Position numbers and translations under genes: made by a program. A stretch of 64,000 nucleotides of DNA from Burkholderia sp. WSM2230 (lineage in GTDB: Bacteria > Pseudomonadota > Gammaproteobacteria > Burkholderiales > Burkholderiaceae): NCBI RefSeq assembly GCF_000472445.1, contig NZ_AXAJ01000001.1:868643-932642 (forward strand). The letters run 5' to 3'. This document shows, piece by piece, positions 46,772 through 57,475 of the stretch. The notes beneath the pieces are model-generated. The model made no database searches. It worked only from the letters and a program-made list of their open reading frames with translations, and was not told the origin of the DNA. Numbering within the stretch: the first letter of the stretch is position 1; each line of letters begins with the position of its first letter.

Positions 46772-49392
46772 AGCTTCAGAGCATCGCGATACAGGAATTC
46801 AAGCAGTTCACCGGGCGGCTTTTTATCGACGATTTGCAGCCAGGACTCAATCTTTTCGTAGGGCCGAACGAAGCCGGCAAAAGCACCATTGCCGAGGCCG
46901 TGCGCGCCGTGTTCCTCGAACGCTACAAGGCTTCGCATCTGAAAGATCTGCTGCCGTGGGGCAAGGCGAGCGGGCAGCCTTCGGTGGAAGTGAGTTTCGA
47001 TCTGGACGGCGTTGCCTGCCGTCTGTCGAAGCAGTTCGTCACGCGTCCGCGCTGCGAATTGAAGATCGGCCAAAGCGTATTCGGCGAGGACGAAGCGGAA
47101 GACAGGCTTGCCGCCTTGCTCGGTTTCTCGCGCCCCGCGCGCGGACCGCTTAAGGCCGAAAACGCGGGCGTGCCAGGCTTGCTGTGGGTGCAGCAGGGCG
47201 GCACCCAGGATATGCGGGATTCCACCGGCCACGCGGCGCAGTACTTGCGCGATGCGTTGTCGCAACTGTCTGGCAGCCGCGAATCTGCGGGAGAAGACGC
47301 GTTGATCGCCGTCGTGCAGCGCGAGCTTCGGCAACTGCTGACCGCACGCACGCAGAAATCCACGGGACCGCTTGCGGAAGCGGAAGCGGCACTGAGCGCG
47401 TTGAGTGCCGAGCGCGACGACCTCGTGCGGCAGCGCGAGCAGTTTGAAGAAAACATCGCGCGCCTCGCCGCACAGCAGGAAGCTTTCGACGACGCCGAAC
47501 GCAAGCGCCCTTGGGCGCTTCACGACGAGAAGGCCGTGCTCGCGCAACAGCGCGCGGATGCGGCCGCGGACCTGGAGCGCAACGTTCAGGGGCTCGTGCA
47601 GGCGCTGAAAGTCAGCGAAGCTGAACTCGCGCTGTCGTTGCAGCGCGAACAGGCTGCAGTGGAACTGGAAACGGCCGTCGCGCGCGAGCGTCAGCAGCTC
47701 GACGCGGCGCGCGCCAACGTATCGGCAGCCGAGACCGAACATGCCCAGGCGGCGAGCCGCGTCGCACAACTGGAGCAGGCCTCAGCCGATGCAAACCGCG
47801 CGCTCGAACTCGCCAACGCAGCGGTGAGCGCGGCGGATTTGCGCAGCCAGATCGGCCTGCATCGCGCGGAACTCGAACGGCTGCAAGCGGCGATCGGTGC
47901 TGCGAGCGAAGCGCATGGCGCGCTCGTCGAAGCGACCCGCGCTGCGGCCGCGCTCGAAATCGACGAGGCGAAGCTGAAGCAGCTGGCGGCGCTGGATGCC
48001 TCGTTGACCGTGCTGCGCGCGCGCACCGAAGCGGCGATGACGCGCATCGAATATCGGCTCAACGGCGCAATCACGGTGGGCGATGCGCCTGTCAGCGGCG
48101 CGGGCGTGCTGCGTGTGGACGAAGAGAAGCGAATCGGCCTTGGCGAGCTCGGCGAGTTGCGCGTGGTCCCCGGCGTTTCGGACTTGCCCGCGCGCCTGTC
48201 CGAACTCGCCGCGCTCGAAGCGCAGCACGCGCAGTTGTTGCAGGCGCTCGGCGTGAGCTCGCTCGCTGAGGCGGAGCTCAGGCGCGAACAATGGAGAGCG
48301 CTGGTCGCGCAGCAAAAGAGCCATGCGAAGGTGCTCGAGGCGCATGCGCCGCAAGGCATCGACGCGCTGCGCGCCGCGTCCGCTTCGGCCAGCGCGCGTT
48401 TGCAGGCGGCCAGCGAACGGCTGGCGGGCTTGCCCGACGTGTCCGCGGCGCTGCCGCTCGACGAGGCGCGGCGCAGGGCCGAGTTCGCGCACGCCGCATG
48501 GGAGAGCGCGCGTAAGCTGTTGAACGATGCTGCGGAGAAGCGCTCGACCGGCATTGCCACAGCCGAATCGCTCGCGCTCCAGTTGCAGCGCAAGGAAGCG
48601 CAATTGAGCGACGCGGCGTTCTGCCGCGACCGCGCGCAATGGCAGGCGAAGATCGTCGAACAGCGCGTGCAGGTGGAGGCGCTAGCGAAGCAGCGCGAAG
48701 GACGCGAGCGCGAACTAGAAGCCGTGCGTCTGGACGATCCGGCGGCCGAGGCGAAGCGCTATCGGGCGTCGGCGGAACTGGCGCGTCAGGAGCAGCACGA
48801 GCGGCAGGTCCGCATTGCGCATTTGCGCAGCCAGTTGGAGACCGTCGGCGCGTCGGGGCTCGGGGAGCGGCTCGCCGCGCTCGAGGCAAAGATCGAGCAG
48901 GCCACGCGCCGCAAGGACGAGCTGAGCTTGCGCGCCGGTGCGTTGAGCCTGCTCGACGAAGTGCTCGTCGCCGAGCGCGACGCGGCGGTCGCGCAATTGC
49001 GAGCGCCGTTGACCGAGCGTCTGGGCCATTATCTGAAGCGGATCTTCCCGCAATCCACTCTTGCGCTCGGCGACGATCTGAGCCCCGCGACGCTCGACCG
49101 CTATGGCCGCGCCGATACGCTGGAGGCGCTCAGTTTCGGCACACGCGAACAGCTCGGTATTCTCACGCGCCTCGCGTACGCGGATCTGCTGAAGGCGTCG
49201 GGCCGGCCCACCTTGCTGATGCTCGACGATGCGGCGGTGCATACCGACGCCGCAAGGCGCGACGCGATCAAGCGGGCGCTGCTCGACGCCGCCTCGCGGC
49301 ACCAGATACTGGTGTTCACGTGCCACCCGGAACTGTGGGACGACCTGGGCGTGAGGCAGCGCGCCATCGACGATATCAAGGCTGCGGCCTGA
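46768..49392 (+). CDS. SbcC/YhaN-like AAA+ ATPase with long coiled coil
   Basis: 874 aa partner of the preceding phosphoesterase. Walker A is GPNEAGKST near residue 33, and the C-terminal half-site has LSFGTREQLGILTRLAYADLL followed by Walker B LLMLDDAAVHTD and FTCHPELWDD. Between them lies an Ala/Glu/Gln/Arg-rich coiled coil of about 550 residues. No CxxC zinc hook is present anywhere, and the signature loop differs from the usual LSGGE form. This is typical of the YhaN branch rather than of canonical SbcC/Rad50. It should bridge or tether DNA ends in an ATP-dependent way. Confidence 0.85.
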   Translation: MKLQSIAIQEFKQFTGRLFIDDLQPGLNLFVGPNEAGKSTIAEAVRAVFLERYKASHLKDLLPWGKASGQPSVEVSFDLDGVACRLSKQFVTRPRCELKIGQSVFGEDEAEDRLAALLGFSRPARGPLKAENAGVPGLLWVQQGGTQDMRDSTGHAAQYLRDALSQLSGSRESAGEDALIAVVQRELRQLLTARTQKSTGPLAEAEAALSALSAERDDLVRQREQFEENIARLAAQQEAFDDAERKRPWALHDEKAVLAQQRADAAADLERNVQGLVQALKVSEAELALSLQREQAAVELETAVARERQQLDAARANVSAAETEHAQAASRVAQLEQASADANRALELANAAVSAADLRSQIGLHRAELERLQAAIGAASEAHGALVEATRAAAALEIDEAKLKQLAALDASLTVLRARTEAAMTRIEYRLNGAITVGDAPVSGAGVLRVDEEKRIGLGELGELRVVPGVSDLPARLSELAALEAQHAQLLQALGVSSLAEAELRREQWRALVAQQKSHAKVLEAHAPQGIDALRAASASASARLQAASERLAGLPDVSAALPLDEARRRAEFAHAAWESARKLLNDAAEKRSTGIATAESLALQLQRKEAQLSDAAFCRDRAQWQAKIVEQRVQVEALAKQREGRERELEAVRLDDPAAEAKRYRASAELARQEQHERQVRIAHLRSQLETVGASGLGERLAALEAKIEQATRRKDELSLRAGALSLLDEVLVAERDAAVAQLRAPLTERLGHYLKRIFPQSTLALGDDLSPATLDRYGRADTLEALSFGTREQLGILTRLAYADLLKASGRPTLLMLDDAAVHTDAARRDAIKRALLDAASRHQILVFTCHPELWDDLGVRQRAIDDIKAAA

Positions 49393-49416
49393 ACCTTCAC
49401 GCTGTGGGCGCCGCGC

Positions 49417-51171
49417 TCATTCGTACCAGCGCGGCGTGTACACCCACTGCGCGCCTTTGGTGAACTGCCGCGTGGTGGACGAGCCTACGATCACCATCGT
49501 GCGCATATCGACATCGGCAGAGCGCAGTTCCGCGAGCGTCACCGTGCGCAGCGTGGCGCCAGGTCTGCCGATGTCGCGCCCGAGCACGACCTGCGTGTTT
49601 GGCGCGCGGTACCCGCGCACGATGTCGAGCGCCTTGTCCAGTTGCCACGGACGCGCGCGCGAAATCGGGTTGTAAAACGCCATGACCAGATCGGCCTGCG
49701 CGGCATGCCGCAAGCGTTTTTCGATGATGCTCCACGGCTTCAGGTTATCTGACAGCGAGAGCATGCAGAAGTCGTGGCCGAGCGGCGCGCCGGCCTGAGC
49801 CGCGGTCGCCATCGCCGCCGAGACGCCGGGCACGATGCGCAGTTCCACGGCAGCCCATGCGCTGTTGTCCGAGGTGTCGAGCGCTTCGAGCACGGCCGCG
49901 GCCATCGCGAACACGCCGGGGTCGCCCGACGACACCATCACCACCGACCGTCCCGCGCTCGCCAGTTCGAACGCGTGGCGCGCGCGCTGTATTTCCTCGC
50001 GATTGTCGGTGCCGTGCACCTGCTGATCGGCGCGCAGCGGGCCAGCCATTTTCACGTAGGTCTCGTAGCCGAGGATGTCGGTGGCTTCATCGAGCGCACG
50101 GCGCGCGGCGGGCACCATCAGTTCGGCGCTGCCGGGGCCCAGGCCGATCACCGTCAGGCGGCCGCGCGAGCGGCCTATCGTGTCGGGATCGATGGCGAGA
50201 GGCGAAAGGGCGAGCGCGACGCCCTGGTCGCGCTCGTCGGGCAGCGTTTCGTAGGGGATGCGCAAGGCGGCTTCGAGAAGGCTCGCCGGTGAACTACTGC
50301 TGTCTTCCGTGTGAGCGTGTGCGACCCGCACTGCAGCAAACGGTTCGGCGAAGCGCAGCGGCACACCGAGATCCGCGGCGGCCTCGGCGAGCGCCGGTTT
50401 CGCCATATCTTCCGACGATGCCAGCAAAGCCGCGAGCGCCAGCGTGGCGAGGCCGTGGGCGTCGAGGGAAGCGCGAACGCGGGCCGCAATCGCAGACGCG
50501 CCGTCGGCACCCATAGCAGCGCCCAACGTCACCGCCGCAACAACGCTGCGCGGATGAATCACGAGCTCATCCTCGCGTCCATCCCACGCGCGCGGCGTCA
50601 CGCGAATCGCGAGCCGCGCGGATGCCGAGCGGGGCAGTTGCGCGTCGTCGAGCCACGGCGCGTCGCCTTCGACACGCGTGCTCGCGCCCGCCAGCAGATC
50701 CGACACGAAGCGCTTGCCCTGGCCGATGTCGGCAAGCGCATAACCCGGCGGCGGATTCAGCACACAGGTGCCGAACCTAAGCTCACCACTCGTCGTAATC
50801 GCGGGCGATACAGCAAGCGCGGCTGCTATCTCGCGCGCCATCACATTGACGCCGGCAAGCCCGCCGAGCAGAGGCACGACCGCGCTGCCGTCTTCGGCGA
50901 TAGCCAGCACCGGCGGTTCGGCGCCCTTGTTCGACAGCAACGGCGCCACGCAGCGGATCACGATGCCGGCTGCGCACAACGCGATAATCGGCGCGCCGCG
51001 CGCATATAGCTCGCGCAGGTGCGCGCCAAGCTCGCCATAGGCTACGTCGGCCTCCACGCGCTCGCGCAGCGCATGCACCTGCGAGCCCGCATACAGCGCC
51101 TGAATGCGCCGCGCGGTAGCAAGCGCGCCCGCGCCCAGGATCACGATGGCGGGCGGCGTCATCCTTGCCAT
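49417..51171 (-). CDS. cobJ: CbiG-CobJ fusion (precorrin-5A hydrolase / precorrin-3B C17-methyltransferase)
   Basis: 584 aa bifunctional cobalamin enzyme. The N-terminal about 320 residues are CbiG/CobE-like ([34 protein letters not shown]), expected to open the delta-lactone and release the C20 fragment. The C-terminal about 245 residues are the CobJ/CbiH methyltransferase ([50 protein letters not shown]). GGGGGAAAA precedes the ATG at 51171. It overlaps cobI by 13 bp in the minus-strand cob arm. Confidence 0.9.
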   Translation of the reverse strand: MARMTPPAIVILGAGALATARRIQALYAGSQVHALRERVEADVAYGELGAHLRELYARGAPIIALCAAGIVIRCVAPLLSNKGAEPPVLAIAEDGSAVVPLLGGLAGVNVMAREIAAALAVSPAITTSGELRFGTCVLNPPPGYALADIGQGKRFVSDLLAGASTRVEGDAPWLDDAQLPRSASARLAIRVTPRAWDGREDELVIHPRSVVAAVTLGAAMGADGASAIAARVRASLDAHGLATLALAALLASSEDMAKPALAEAAADLGVPLRFAEPFAAVRVAHAHTEDSSSSPASLLEAALRIPYETLPDERDQGVALALSPLAIDPDTIGRSRGRLTVIGLGPGSAELMVPAARRALDEATDILGYETYVKMAGPLRADQQVHGTDNREEIQRARHAFELASAGRSVVMVSSGDPGVFAMAAAVLEALDTSDNSAWAAVELRIVPGVSAAMATAAQAGAPLGHDFCMLSLSDNLKPWSIIEKRLRHAAQADLVMAFYNPISRARPWQLDKALDIVRGYRAPNTQVVLGRDIGRPGATLRTVTLAELRSADVDMRTMVIVGSSTTRQFTKGAQWVYTPRWYE

Positions 51172-51902
51172 TTTTCCCCCGGTACGACGAGCAGCGAGAA
51201 ATACGGCGACGCCATCGGATCGACTTCGGCAAGCGGCACGATGCGCTGATTGCCCATCGTCGCGCGCTCCACATACAGCGCGCGATGCGCGAGACCCAGT
51301 TCGCCGAGCACGCGCCGCACCTTGTCGAAGTTGCGGCCTAGCTTCATGACGACGGCGGCATCGGAATCGGCGAGACGGCGGCGCAGTTCGTCTTCGGGCA
51401 GCACGCCCGACAGCACCGAGAGACTCTGGTTGCGATACACGAGAGGCGCGCCGAGCACAGCCGCGCCTCCGAGCATCGAGCAGACGCCCGGCACGACTTC
51501 GCTCTCATAGCGAGCCGCGAGCCGGTCGTGCAGATACATATAGGAGCCGTAGAAGAACGGATCGCCTTCGCAGATCACGGCGACGTCGCGGCCCGCGTCC
51601 AGATGTCCGCCGACGATTTGTGCAGCGGTGTCGTAGAAGTCCGCGATGATCGCTTCATACGAGTGCGGCGGCTCGAGCGCCTCGGTTGTGACCGGGTAGA
51701 CGAGCGGCAGGCGCTGCTGTCCGTCGTGCAAATGCGCCTCGATGATGCTGAACGCGTTGCCCTTCTTGCCTTTGGCGACGAAGTACGCGACCACCGGCGC
51801 GGCCTTCAGCAGACGCAGTGCCTTGAGCGTGATGAGTTCGGGATCGCCCGGACCGACGCCGAGTCCGAAAAGACGCCCTACGGGTTGCTGCGCGACTGTC
51901 AT
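51159..51902 (-). CDS. cobI: Precorrin-2 C20-methyltransferase
   Basis: 247 aa SAM-dependent tetrapyrrole methyltransferase that turns precorrin-2 into precorrin-3A. The N-terminus reads [24 protein letters not shown], followed by [18 protein letters not shown] and [18 protein letters not shown], diagnostic of CobI/CbiL. The ATG overlaps the cobH stop by 4 bp (ATGA), and the 3' end overlaps the cbiG-cobJ gene. Confidence 0.93.
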   Translation of the reverse strand: MTVAQQPVGRLFGLGVGPGDPELITLKALRLLKAAPVVAYFVAKGKKGNAFSIIEAHLHDGQQRLPLVYPVTTEALEPPHSYEAIIADFYDTAAQIVGGHLDAGRDVAVICEGDPFFYGSYMYLHDRLAARYESEVVPGVCSMLGGAAVLGAPLVYRNQSLSVLSGVLPEDELRRRLADSDAAVVMKLGRNFDKVRRVLGELGLAHRALYVERATMGNQRIVPLAEVDPMASPYFSLLVVPGEKWQG

Positions 51903-52534
51903 TCGACCTCCGTCGCGAGTGCATTGACGGCGGCGGCCGCCATTGCGCTGCCGCCGCGCCGGCCGTGGACGACGACATACGGCACGCCCCGGCTGTCGGC
52001 TGCGAGCATCGCTTTCGATTCCGCGGCGCCGACGAAGCCCACCGGAAAGCCGAGAATCAGCGCGGGCTTCGGCGCGCCGGCATCGAGCATGTCGAGCAGA
52101 TGAAACAACGCGGTCGGCGCATTGCCGACCACGACCACGCTACCTGCCAGATGCGGACGCCACAATTCGAGCGCGGCAGCGGAGCGCGTATTGCCGAGCT
52201 CGCGGGCGAGTTCGGGCACCTGCTCGTGCGTGAGCGTGCAGATCACGTCGTTGTTCGCCGGCAGCCGCGCACGCGTGATGCCTTGCGCGACCATGCCGGC
52301 GTCGCAGAGAATCGGCGCGCCTTGTGCGAGTGCCATGCGGCCCGCTGTGCCGGCTTGCGGCGAGAACGCAAGATCGTCGATCACGTCGACCATTCCGCAT
52401 GCGTGGATCACACGCACGGCGAGCTTTTCGAGGTCGGCGGGAATGCGCGACAGATCGGCTTCGGCGCGGATCGTCGCGAAAGATTGGCGATAGATCTCCT
52501 GACCGTCGCGAATGTAATCAAGCATCGGTGTCAC
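51899..52534 (-). CDS. cobH: Precorrin-8X methylmutase
   Basis: 211 aa enzyme moving a methyl group from C11 to C12 to form hydrogenobyrinate. Family motifs are the catalytic His in [24 protein letters not shown] and [15 protein letters not shown], ending [13 protein letters not shown]. Both a GTG (52534, overlapping the cobG stop as GTGA) and an ATG three codons later (52525) are possible; the overlap favours the GTG. It is translationally coupled to cobG and cobI. Confidence 0.93.
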   Translation of the reverse strand: MTPMLDYIRDGQEIYRQSFATIRAEADLSRIPADLEKLAVRVIHACGMVDVIDDLAFSPQAGTAGRMALAQGAPILCDAGMVAQGITRARLPANNDVICTLTHEQVPELARELGNTRSAAALELWRPHLAGSVVVVGNAPTALFHLLDMLDAGAPKPALILGFPVGFVGAAESKAMLAADSRGVPYVVVHGRRGGSAMAAAAVNALATEVE

Positions 52535-54084
52535 TCATCTGGGTCATGCGTCGATTCACTGCTGGCGAGCGGCGCGAGCGTGTCGGCGGCCTGCTCGATC
52601 GTCAGTCGGCGCGCGACGCATTCGCCGAAGCCCGGCTGTGCGTCGCGTCGATATAGGTCATAGATGCCCGGCGCCACGGCCAGAAGCGTGAACGGCGCGC
52701 GATGCGCGGCGGCGCAGGAGCGCATGCAGCCGCTCAGGTGCACGTCGACGCCGGCGGGCAGGCGCTTCGCGAGCGCGAGCGCATCTGTCTTGGTGTCGGC
52801 GAGGCTCTTTGCGCAGCCGCTCGAACCGGCACACGCGATGAGGCGTGCGGCCGGGTCATCGGCATTGCACGCGAAGCCGAGCGCTTTTAGCGCGGCAAGC
52901 ACGACAGGCACTGCGTGCTTGGCGATGTCGGTCAGCAGCACGCTTTGCCACGGCGTGATGTGCAGCGTCGCGTTGCCGTGTTGCCGCGCCAGCGCCGCGA
53001 GACGCTGCAGCGTGCTTGCGTCGATGCGGCCGAGGAACGGCTGGCCGCCCACGTGCCATGTCCCCGCGCTACGCTGCGCGTGGGCGCCGACGCGCAGCGT
53101 GGCGTCGGCGGGTGTGCTGCGTCGCCAGTTTGCGAGGGCTGCGTCGCGCTCTAACGGGAAGTCGACGTAGGTTTGCGCGTGCTGCAACACTGCATCGACG
53201 GAATGGGTGGCGAGCAGGTGACGCATGCGTGTGGCGTCGGCCGGCGCGAGGTCGAGGAACGTGTGCAGCAGCGCGCGCACGAGCGCGGGGACTTGCGACG
53301 GCACGACGGACGCTAATGCGGCTGCTGAATGCATCGGACCCACAGGCGGGCAACCCGCAAGGCCGAACACGAAGTGGATTTCGCCCGAAGCATTGCGCGT
53401 AGCCGCGAGCCACACGTCATGCGGATGATCGAGCCGCGCAAGACGCTCGCCGCCATCCACGAGCAGCGCGAATTTCGGTGACAGCGCCACGAACCGCGCG
53501 TCGCTTTGCAACAGCGCGAGCAGCGCCGCGCAGATTGGTCTGGTGTCGAAACGGGCAGACGGGTCGCGGCCCGCCGTGGGACTGATCATCACGTTGCGGA
53601 TGTCGTCGGCGGTGCAGGCGGTGAGGGCGGGCAACGAAGCGTCGTCGGCGGCAGCCGAAGCGGTGAGGGTGGGGAATGAGCCCGCGTGGGCATCGGCGCG
53701 AGCTGCGGCATTCGCATGCGCCAAAGGCCCGAGCCCCGCATCGACCAACGTCGCAATCAGCGCCGCCTCCTCGCCGCCACGAACGCCGCGCAGCTGCAGG
53801 TTCGCGCGATTCGTCAGCTCGATCACACCCGCCGCATGTCGCGCGCTCGCGTCTGCAATCGCCTCCGCCTGCGCCGCGCTCAGTTCGCCGCCCGGCAGCT
53901 TGATCCGGCAGATGCCGCCGTCGCGCGCGGCGACGATCCGCACCAGCCCCGGACACGCCGAGGGCCGCAGCGCAGGCGCCGCGTCAGGCAGGACAGAGGA
54001 GGACGAAGCTCGATTCAAGACGGACACCGCGGTTAGCGTCGCGCGACGGCCCGAGCAAGCAGTGAAGCGGCTTGGCTGCGGCAT
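52531..54084 (-). CDS. cobG: CobG, precorrin-3B synthase (aerobic cobalamin pathway)
   Basis: 517 aa Fe-S and non-haem iron mono-oxygenase that uses O2 to make precorrin-3B. It has the duplicated nitrite/sulfite-reductase fold: ferredoxin-like halves (CRIKLPGGELSAAQ, ELTNRANLQLRGV) and a [4Fe-4S] region with cysteines in CAGSSGCAKS and HLSGCMRSCAA. The ATG at 54084 has GGGG about 8 nt upstream and is preferred to a GTG at 54114. It is the first gene of the minus-strand arm and lies about 40 nt downstream of a cobalamin riboswitch. Confidence 0.88.
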   Translation of the reverse strand: MPQPSRFTACSGRRATLTAVSVLNRASSSSVLPDAAPALRPSACPGLVRIVAARDGGICRIKLPGGELSAAQAEAIADASARHAAGVIELTNRANLQLRGVRGGEEAALIATLVDAGLGPLAHANAAARADAHAGSFPTLTASAAADDASLPALTACTADDIRNVMISPTAGRDPSARFDTRPICAALLALLQSDARFVALSPKFALLVDGGERLARLDHPHDVWLAATRNASGEIHFVFGLAGCPPVGPMHSAAALASVVPSQVPALVRALLHTFLDLAPADATRMRHLLATHSVDAVLQHAQTYVDFPLERDAALANWRRSTPADATLRVGAHAQRSAGTWHVGGQPFLGRIDASTLQRLAALARQHGNATLHITPWQSVLLTDIAKHAVPVVLAALKALGFACNADDPAARLIACAGSSGCAKSLADTKTDALALAKRLPAGVDVHLSGCMRSCAAAHRAPFTLLAVAPGIYDLYRRDAQPGFGECVARRLTIEQAADTLAPLASSESTHDPDE

Positions 54085-54124
54085 CGGTACACCCCGCCCG
54101 ATGTTGGCTGGCACGAACAGTCTC

Positions 54125-54288
54125 GCCGGCAGGTCTCCTGGCTCGCAGGTCTTCGTCCGTCGCGGCCTTCCCGGTTAAACCAGTGGCGCTTGGCGCAGGC
54201 GGACTCGCTGCATACAGTTGCGGGGGCAGCCACGGCGCAATCTGTTCTGCGCTGTGTTCCCTGTTAGGCCCCGAAGGGCACCGGCGGC
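54125..54288 (-). ncRNA. Cobalamin riboswitch upstream of cobG
   Basis: Read on the minus strand, the 5' part has GGTGCC, CCTAACAGGGAA, the conserved core CCCGCAACTGT followed by GCCACTGG (54187-54180), GGGAAGG, and ends with GAGCCAGGAGACCTGCC. This set and order is typical of the AdoCbl/cobalamin riboswitch. The ribosome site and start of cobG follow about 40 nt later, so B12 probably represses translation of the cobG arm. Confidence 0.92.
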
Positions 54289-54383
54289 TGTATTATGCCT
54301 TTTTTCGGATGGCACAACGAGGCTGGACGCTTTGACCGGCGTGGCGCAGCGCATTGTTTGAGATAACACATGAGGAAGGATGC

Positions 54384-55634
54384 ATGCCGGCGTGGCTGAC
54401 GGTAGTGGGCATCGGCGACGACGGCTTCGCCGGTTTGGGACGGCCCGCGCGGCGTGCGTTGCTCGAGGCGTCGGTGATCTACGGCGGCGAGCGTCATCTG
54501 TCGATGCTGCCTGCGAGGCTCGCCGCGCGCCGTGCCGCGTGGCCGCGTCCGTTCGATCTCGCGCCGCTCTTCGCGGAGCGTGGCCGCCCGGTGTGTGTGC
54601 TCGCGAGCGGCGATCCGATGCTGTTCGGCGTCGGCGCGACGCTCATGCGGCAGTTGCCGGCTGACGAGTTGCGCGTGCTGCCGGCGCCTTCGTCGCTGTC
54701 GCTCGCTGCCGCGCGGCTCGGCTGGCCGTTGCAGGAGGTGGCCACGGTATCGCTGGTCGGCCGGCCTTTGCCGACCTTAAATGCGTATCTGCACGACGGC
54801 GCGCGCGTATTCGTATTGAGCGCGGACGGCGGCACGCCGGCCGCGCTCGCAGCCTTGCTGAGCGCGCGCGGCTTCGGCGCGACGCGCATGATCGTGCTCG
54901 AACATTTAGGCGGCGACGCCGAACGGCGCATCGACGGCCGTGCGGATCAGTGGTCCGCGGGCGGGGTCGCCGCACTGAATCTGATCGCGCTCGAATGCCA
55001 CGCCACCGAAGGCGCACCGCGTCTGCCGCTCACGTGCGGTTTACCCGACGACGCGTTTCGTCACGACGGCCAGTTGACCAAACGCGACGTGCGCGCGATC
55101 ACGCTCGCACGCCTTGCCCCGACGCCCGGTGAATTGCTGTGGGACGTGGGCGCGGGCAGCGGCTCGATTGGCATCGAATGGATGCGCGCGCATCCGGCTT
55201 GCCGCGCGATTGCCGTTGAGGCGCACGCGGAGCGGCAGCGCTTCATCGAACACAATCGCGACGCGTTGGGTGTGCCCGGGTTGCAACTCGTCGGGGGCCG
55301 CGCGCCAGAAGCACTCGAAGGATTGCCCGCGCCGGACGCGGTGTTCATCGGCGGCGGCGTGACGGCGCCCGGCGTGCTCGAAGCGTGCTGGGCCAATCTG
55401 CGCGACGGCGGCCGGCTGGTCGCCAACGCGGTCACCTTGCAGGGCGAGGCCGCGCTCGCAGCATGGCGGGAGCGCCACGGCGGCACCCTCACGCGTATCG
55501 CACTGGCCGACGCGCAACCGCTCGGCGGATTCGATACATGGCGGCAGGCGTTGCCGATCACCTTGCTCGACGTCGTCAAGCCTTCCAGCGGCGGTGATTC
55601 CGCGAGCCGTCAATCCCGCACTCAATCCGCGTAA
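54384..55634 (+). CDS. cobL: Precorrin-6Y C5,15-methyltransferase (CobL, CbiE-CbiT fusion)
   Basis: 416 aa. The N-terminal half is the CbiE-type methyltransferase ([31 protein letters not shown]). The C-terminal half is Cbi[15 protein letters not shown], the SAM motif [17 protein letters not shown] and DAVFIGGG. It methylates C5 and C15 and decarboxylates the acetate side chain. The ATG at 54384 follows GAGGAAGGA. It starts the plus-strand cob arm, divergent from cobG. Confidence 0.92.
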   Translation: MPAWLTVVGIGDDGFAGLGRPARRALLEASVIYGGERHLSMLPARLAARRAAWPRPFDLAPLFAERGRPVCVLASGDPMLFGVGATLMRQLPADELRVLPAPSSLSLAAARLGWPLQEVATVSLVGRPLPTLNAYLHDGARVFVLSADGGTPAALAALLSARGFGATRMIVLEHLGGDAERRIDGRADQWSAGGVAALNLIALECHATEGAPRLPLTCGLPDDAFRHDGQLTKRDVRAITLARLAPTPGELLWDVGAGSGSIGIEWMRAHPACRAIAVEAHAERQRFIEHNRDALGVPGLQLVGGRAPEALEGLPAPDAVFIGGGVTAPGVLEACWANLRDGGRLVANAVTLQGEAALAAWRERHGGTLTRIALADAQPLGGFDTWRQALPITLLDVVKPSSGGDSASRQSRTQSA

Positions 55635-55639
55635 CCGCA

Positions 55640-56728
55640 ATGCGCGACGAGACTCCTGAACAGCCCGCGCCGCTGCGCAGCGGCTACACGACCGGCAGTT
55701 GCGCCACTGCGACGTCGCTGGCGGCGGCGCGTCTGCTGCTCGCGGGCGTCGCGAGCGAGGTCGCCGAAATCGTGCTGCCGAAGGGCCAGCATGTACCCAT
55801 GCCGCTCGTGTTCTGCCGCCTGACCAATGAGGGCGCCGAAGCCGGTACGATCAAGGACGCCGGCGACGACCCCGACGTCACGCACGGCGCCGTCGTGTTC
55901 GCGCGCGTGCGGCTCGTCGCGGAGCCGGGCGTGGTGTTTCGCGCGGGGCCGGGCGTCGGCACGGTGACGCGCGCGGGATTGACGTTGGCCGTCGGCGAGC
56001 CGGCCATCAATCCGGTGCCGCGCAAGATGATGACCGAGCACCTCGCGGAACTTGCAGCCGAGCACGCCTATCGCGGCGGTTTCGAAGTGACGATCGGCGT
56101 GGAGGGCGGCGAGGCGCTCGCGCAGAAGACGATGAACCCGCGCCTCGGCATTGTCGGCGGCCTCTCGATACTGGGCACGACGGGCATCGTGCGGCCGTTT
56201 TCCTGCTCGGCGTATATCGCGTCGATTCATCAGGGCATCGACGTCGCGCGCGCGAACGGCTATACGCATGTCGCCGCCTGCACCGGCAACGCGAGCGAAG
56301 ACGCGATGCGCGCACATTACGGCTTGCCCGACATAGCGCTGATCGAAATGGGCGATTTCGTCGGCGCGGTGTTGAAGCACATGAAACGCGCGCCGGTCGA
56401 GCGCCTGAGCATTTGCGGCGGCTTCGGCAAGCTCAGCAAGCTCGCGGCCGGCCACCTCGATCTGCATAGCCGCAGTTCGAGCATCGACCTCGCGTGCCTC
56501 GCGGCATGGGCCGCCGAACATGGCGCCGACGAGACGTTGCAAGCCGCCATCCGCGCGGCCAATACGAGCCAGCAGGCTGTGGCGCTCGCGCATGCGCAGC
56601 AGGTGCCGCTTGCGGACATCGTCTGCGGACATGCGCTTCGCGTGGCGCGCGAGATCGTACCGCCGCAGGTGCATGTCGAGATGTTCGCGATCGACCGTCA
56701 AGGCAATCTGATTGGAGCCGCAAGATGA
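55640..56728 (+). CDS. cbiD: CbiD, cobalt-precorrin-5B C1-methyltransferase
   Basis: 362 aa. Motifs include [18 protein letters not shown] at the N-terminus, [26 protein letters not shown] in two adjoining parts, [10 protein letters not shown] and [20 protein letters not shown]. It performs the C1 methylation that CobF does in the classical aerobic pathway. It starts 6 bp after cobL and its stop overlaps the cobK ATG by 4 bp, so the plus-strand arm is tightly coupled. Confidence 0.93.
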   Translation: MRDETPEQPAPLRSGYTTGSCATATSLAAARLLLAGVASEVAEIVLPKGQHVPMPLVFCRLTNEGAEAGTIKDAGDDPDVTHGAVVFARVRLVAEPGVVFRAGPGVGTVTRAGLTLAVGEPAINPVPRKMMTEHLAELAAEHAYRGGFEVTIGVEGGEALAQKTMNPRLGIVGGLSILGTTGIVRPFSCSAYIASIHQGIDVARANGYTHVAACTGNASEDAMRAHYGLPDIALIEMGDFVGAVLKHMKRAPVERLSICGGFGKLSKLAAGHLDLHSRSSSIDLACLAAWAAEHGADETLQAAIRAANTSQQAVALAHAQQVPLADIVCGHALRVAREIVPPQVHVEMFAIDRQGNLIGAAR

Positions 56729-57447
56729 CGCGGGTTTTGCTGCTCGGCGGCACCGGCGACGCATTGCAGATCGCGCGGCAACTTGCTCCTCGCGACGTGT
56801 ACAGTCTCGCCGGGCTCGGCAAGGTGCCCGACGATCTGCCTTGCGCGGTGCGCGTGGGCGGCTTTGGCGGCAGCGAAGGCCTCCAGCACTACATCGAACA
56901 GGAAGCAATTGGGCTTGTGATCGACGCCACGCATCCGTATGCCGCGCAAATCAGCGCGAACGCCGTTGGGGCGGCGCGCTCGGCTCGCGTGCCATGTTGG
57001 GCGCTGCGCCGGCCCGCATGGCAACCGCAAGCCGGCGACGACTGGCGCATGGTCGATAACTGGAACGAACTCACGGCGGCACTCGCGCCGTTCAGGCGAC
57101 CGCTCTTCACGCTCGGACGCGAGCCGCTCGGGCATCTGGACGAGATTCCCGCGCATCAGTTCTGGTTTGTGCGCTGTCTCGACTCTCACGCGGGTACGCC
57201 GCGCGCCCGCATACTCGCGGCGCGTGGACCGTTCACGCTGGAAGGCGAGCGCGCGCTCTTCGCGCTGCAAGGCTTTGACGCGCTGGTCAGCAAGAATAGC
57301 GGCGGCAGCGCGACTGAAGCGAAGCTCGAAGTCGCACGCGAGCGCGGTATGCCTGTCGTGATGCTGCGCCGCCCGCTCTTGCCCGCGGTGGATCGCGAAT
57401 TCGCAAGCGCAGCGGATCTGCTAGCAGCGCTGCGTCCGTCGGACTGA
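56725..57447 (+). CDS. cobK: Precorrin-6A reductase
   Basis: 240 aa NADPH-dependent reductase of the macrocycle, CobK/CbiJ family. The N-terminus [18 protein letters not shown], the conserved [16 protein letters not shown] and the [18 protein letters not shown] segment identify it. The ATG overlaps the cbiD stop (ATGA). An open frame extends upstream inside cbiD but is not the gene. Confidence 0.92.
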   Translation: MTRVLLLGGTGDALQIARQLAPRDVYSLAGLGKVPDDLPCAVRVGGFGGSEGLQHYIEQEAIGLVIDATHPYAAQISANAVGAARSARVPCWALRRPAWQPQAGDDWRMVDNWNELTAALAPFRRPLFTLGREPLGHLDEIPAHQFWFVRCLDSHAGTPRARILAARGPFTLEGERALFALQGFDALVSKNSGGSATEAKLEVARERGMPVVMLRRPLLPAVDREFASAADLLAALRPSD

Positions 57448-57475
57448 ATCGTCCGCATCAATTTTGAGGTCTTAA

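Noticed and set aside
55622..56908. Minus-strand frame opposite cbiD and cobK
   Set aside because: Shadow frame; the plus strand carries two overlapping cobalamin genes.
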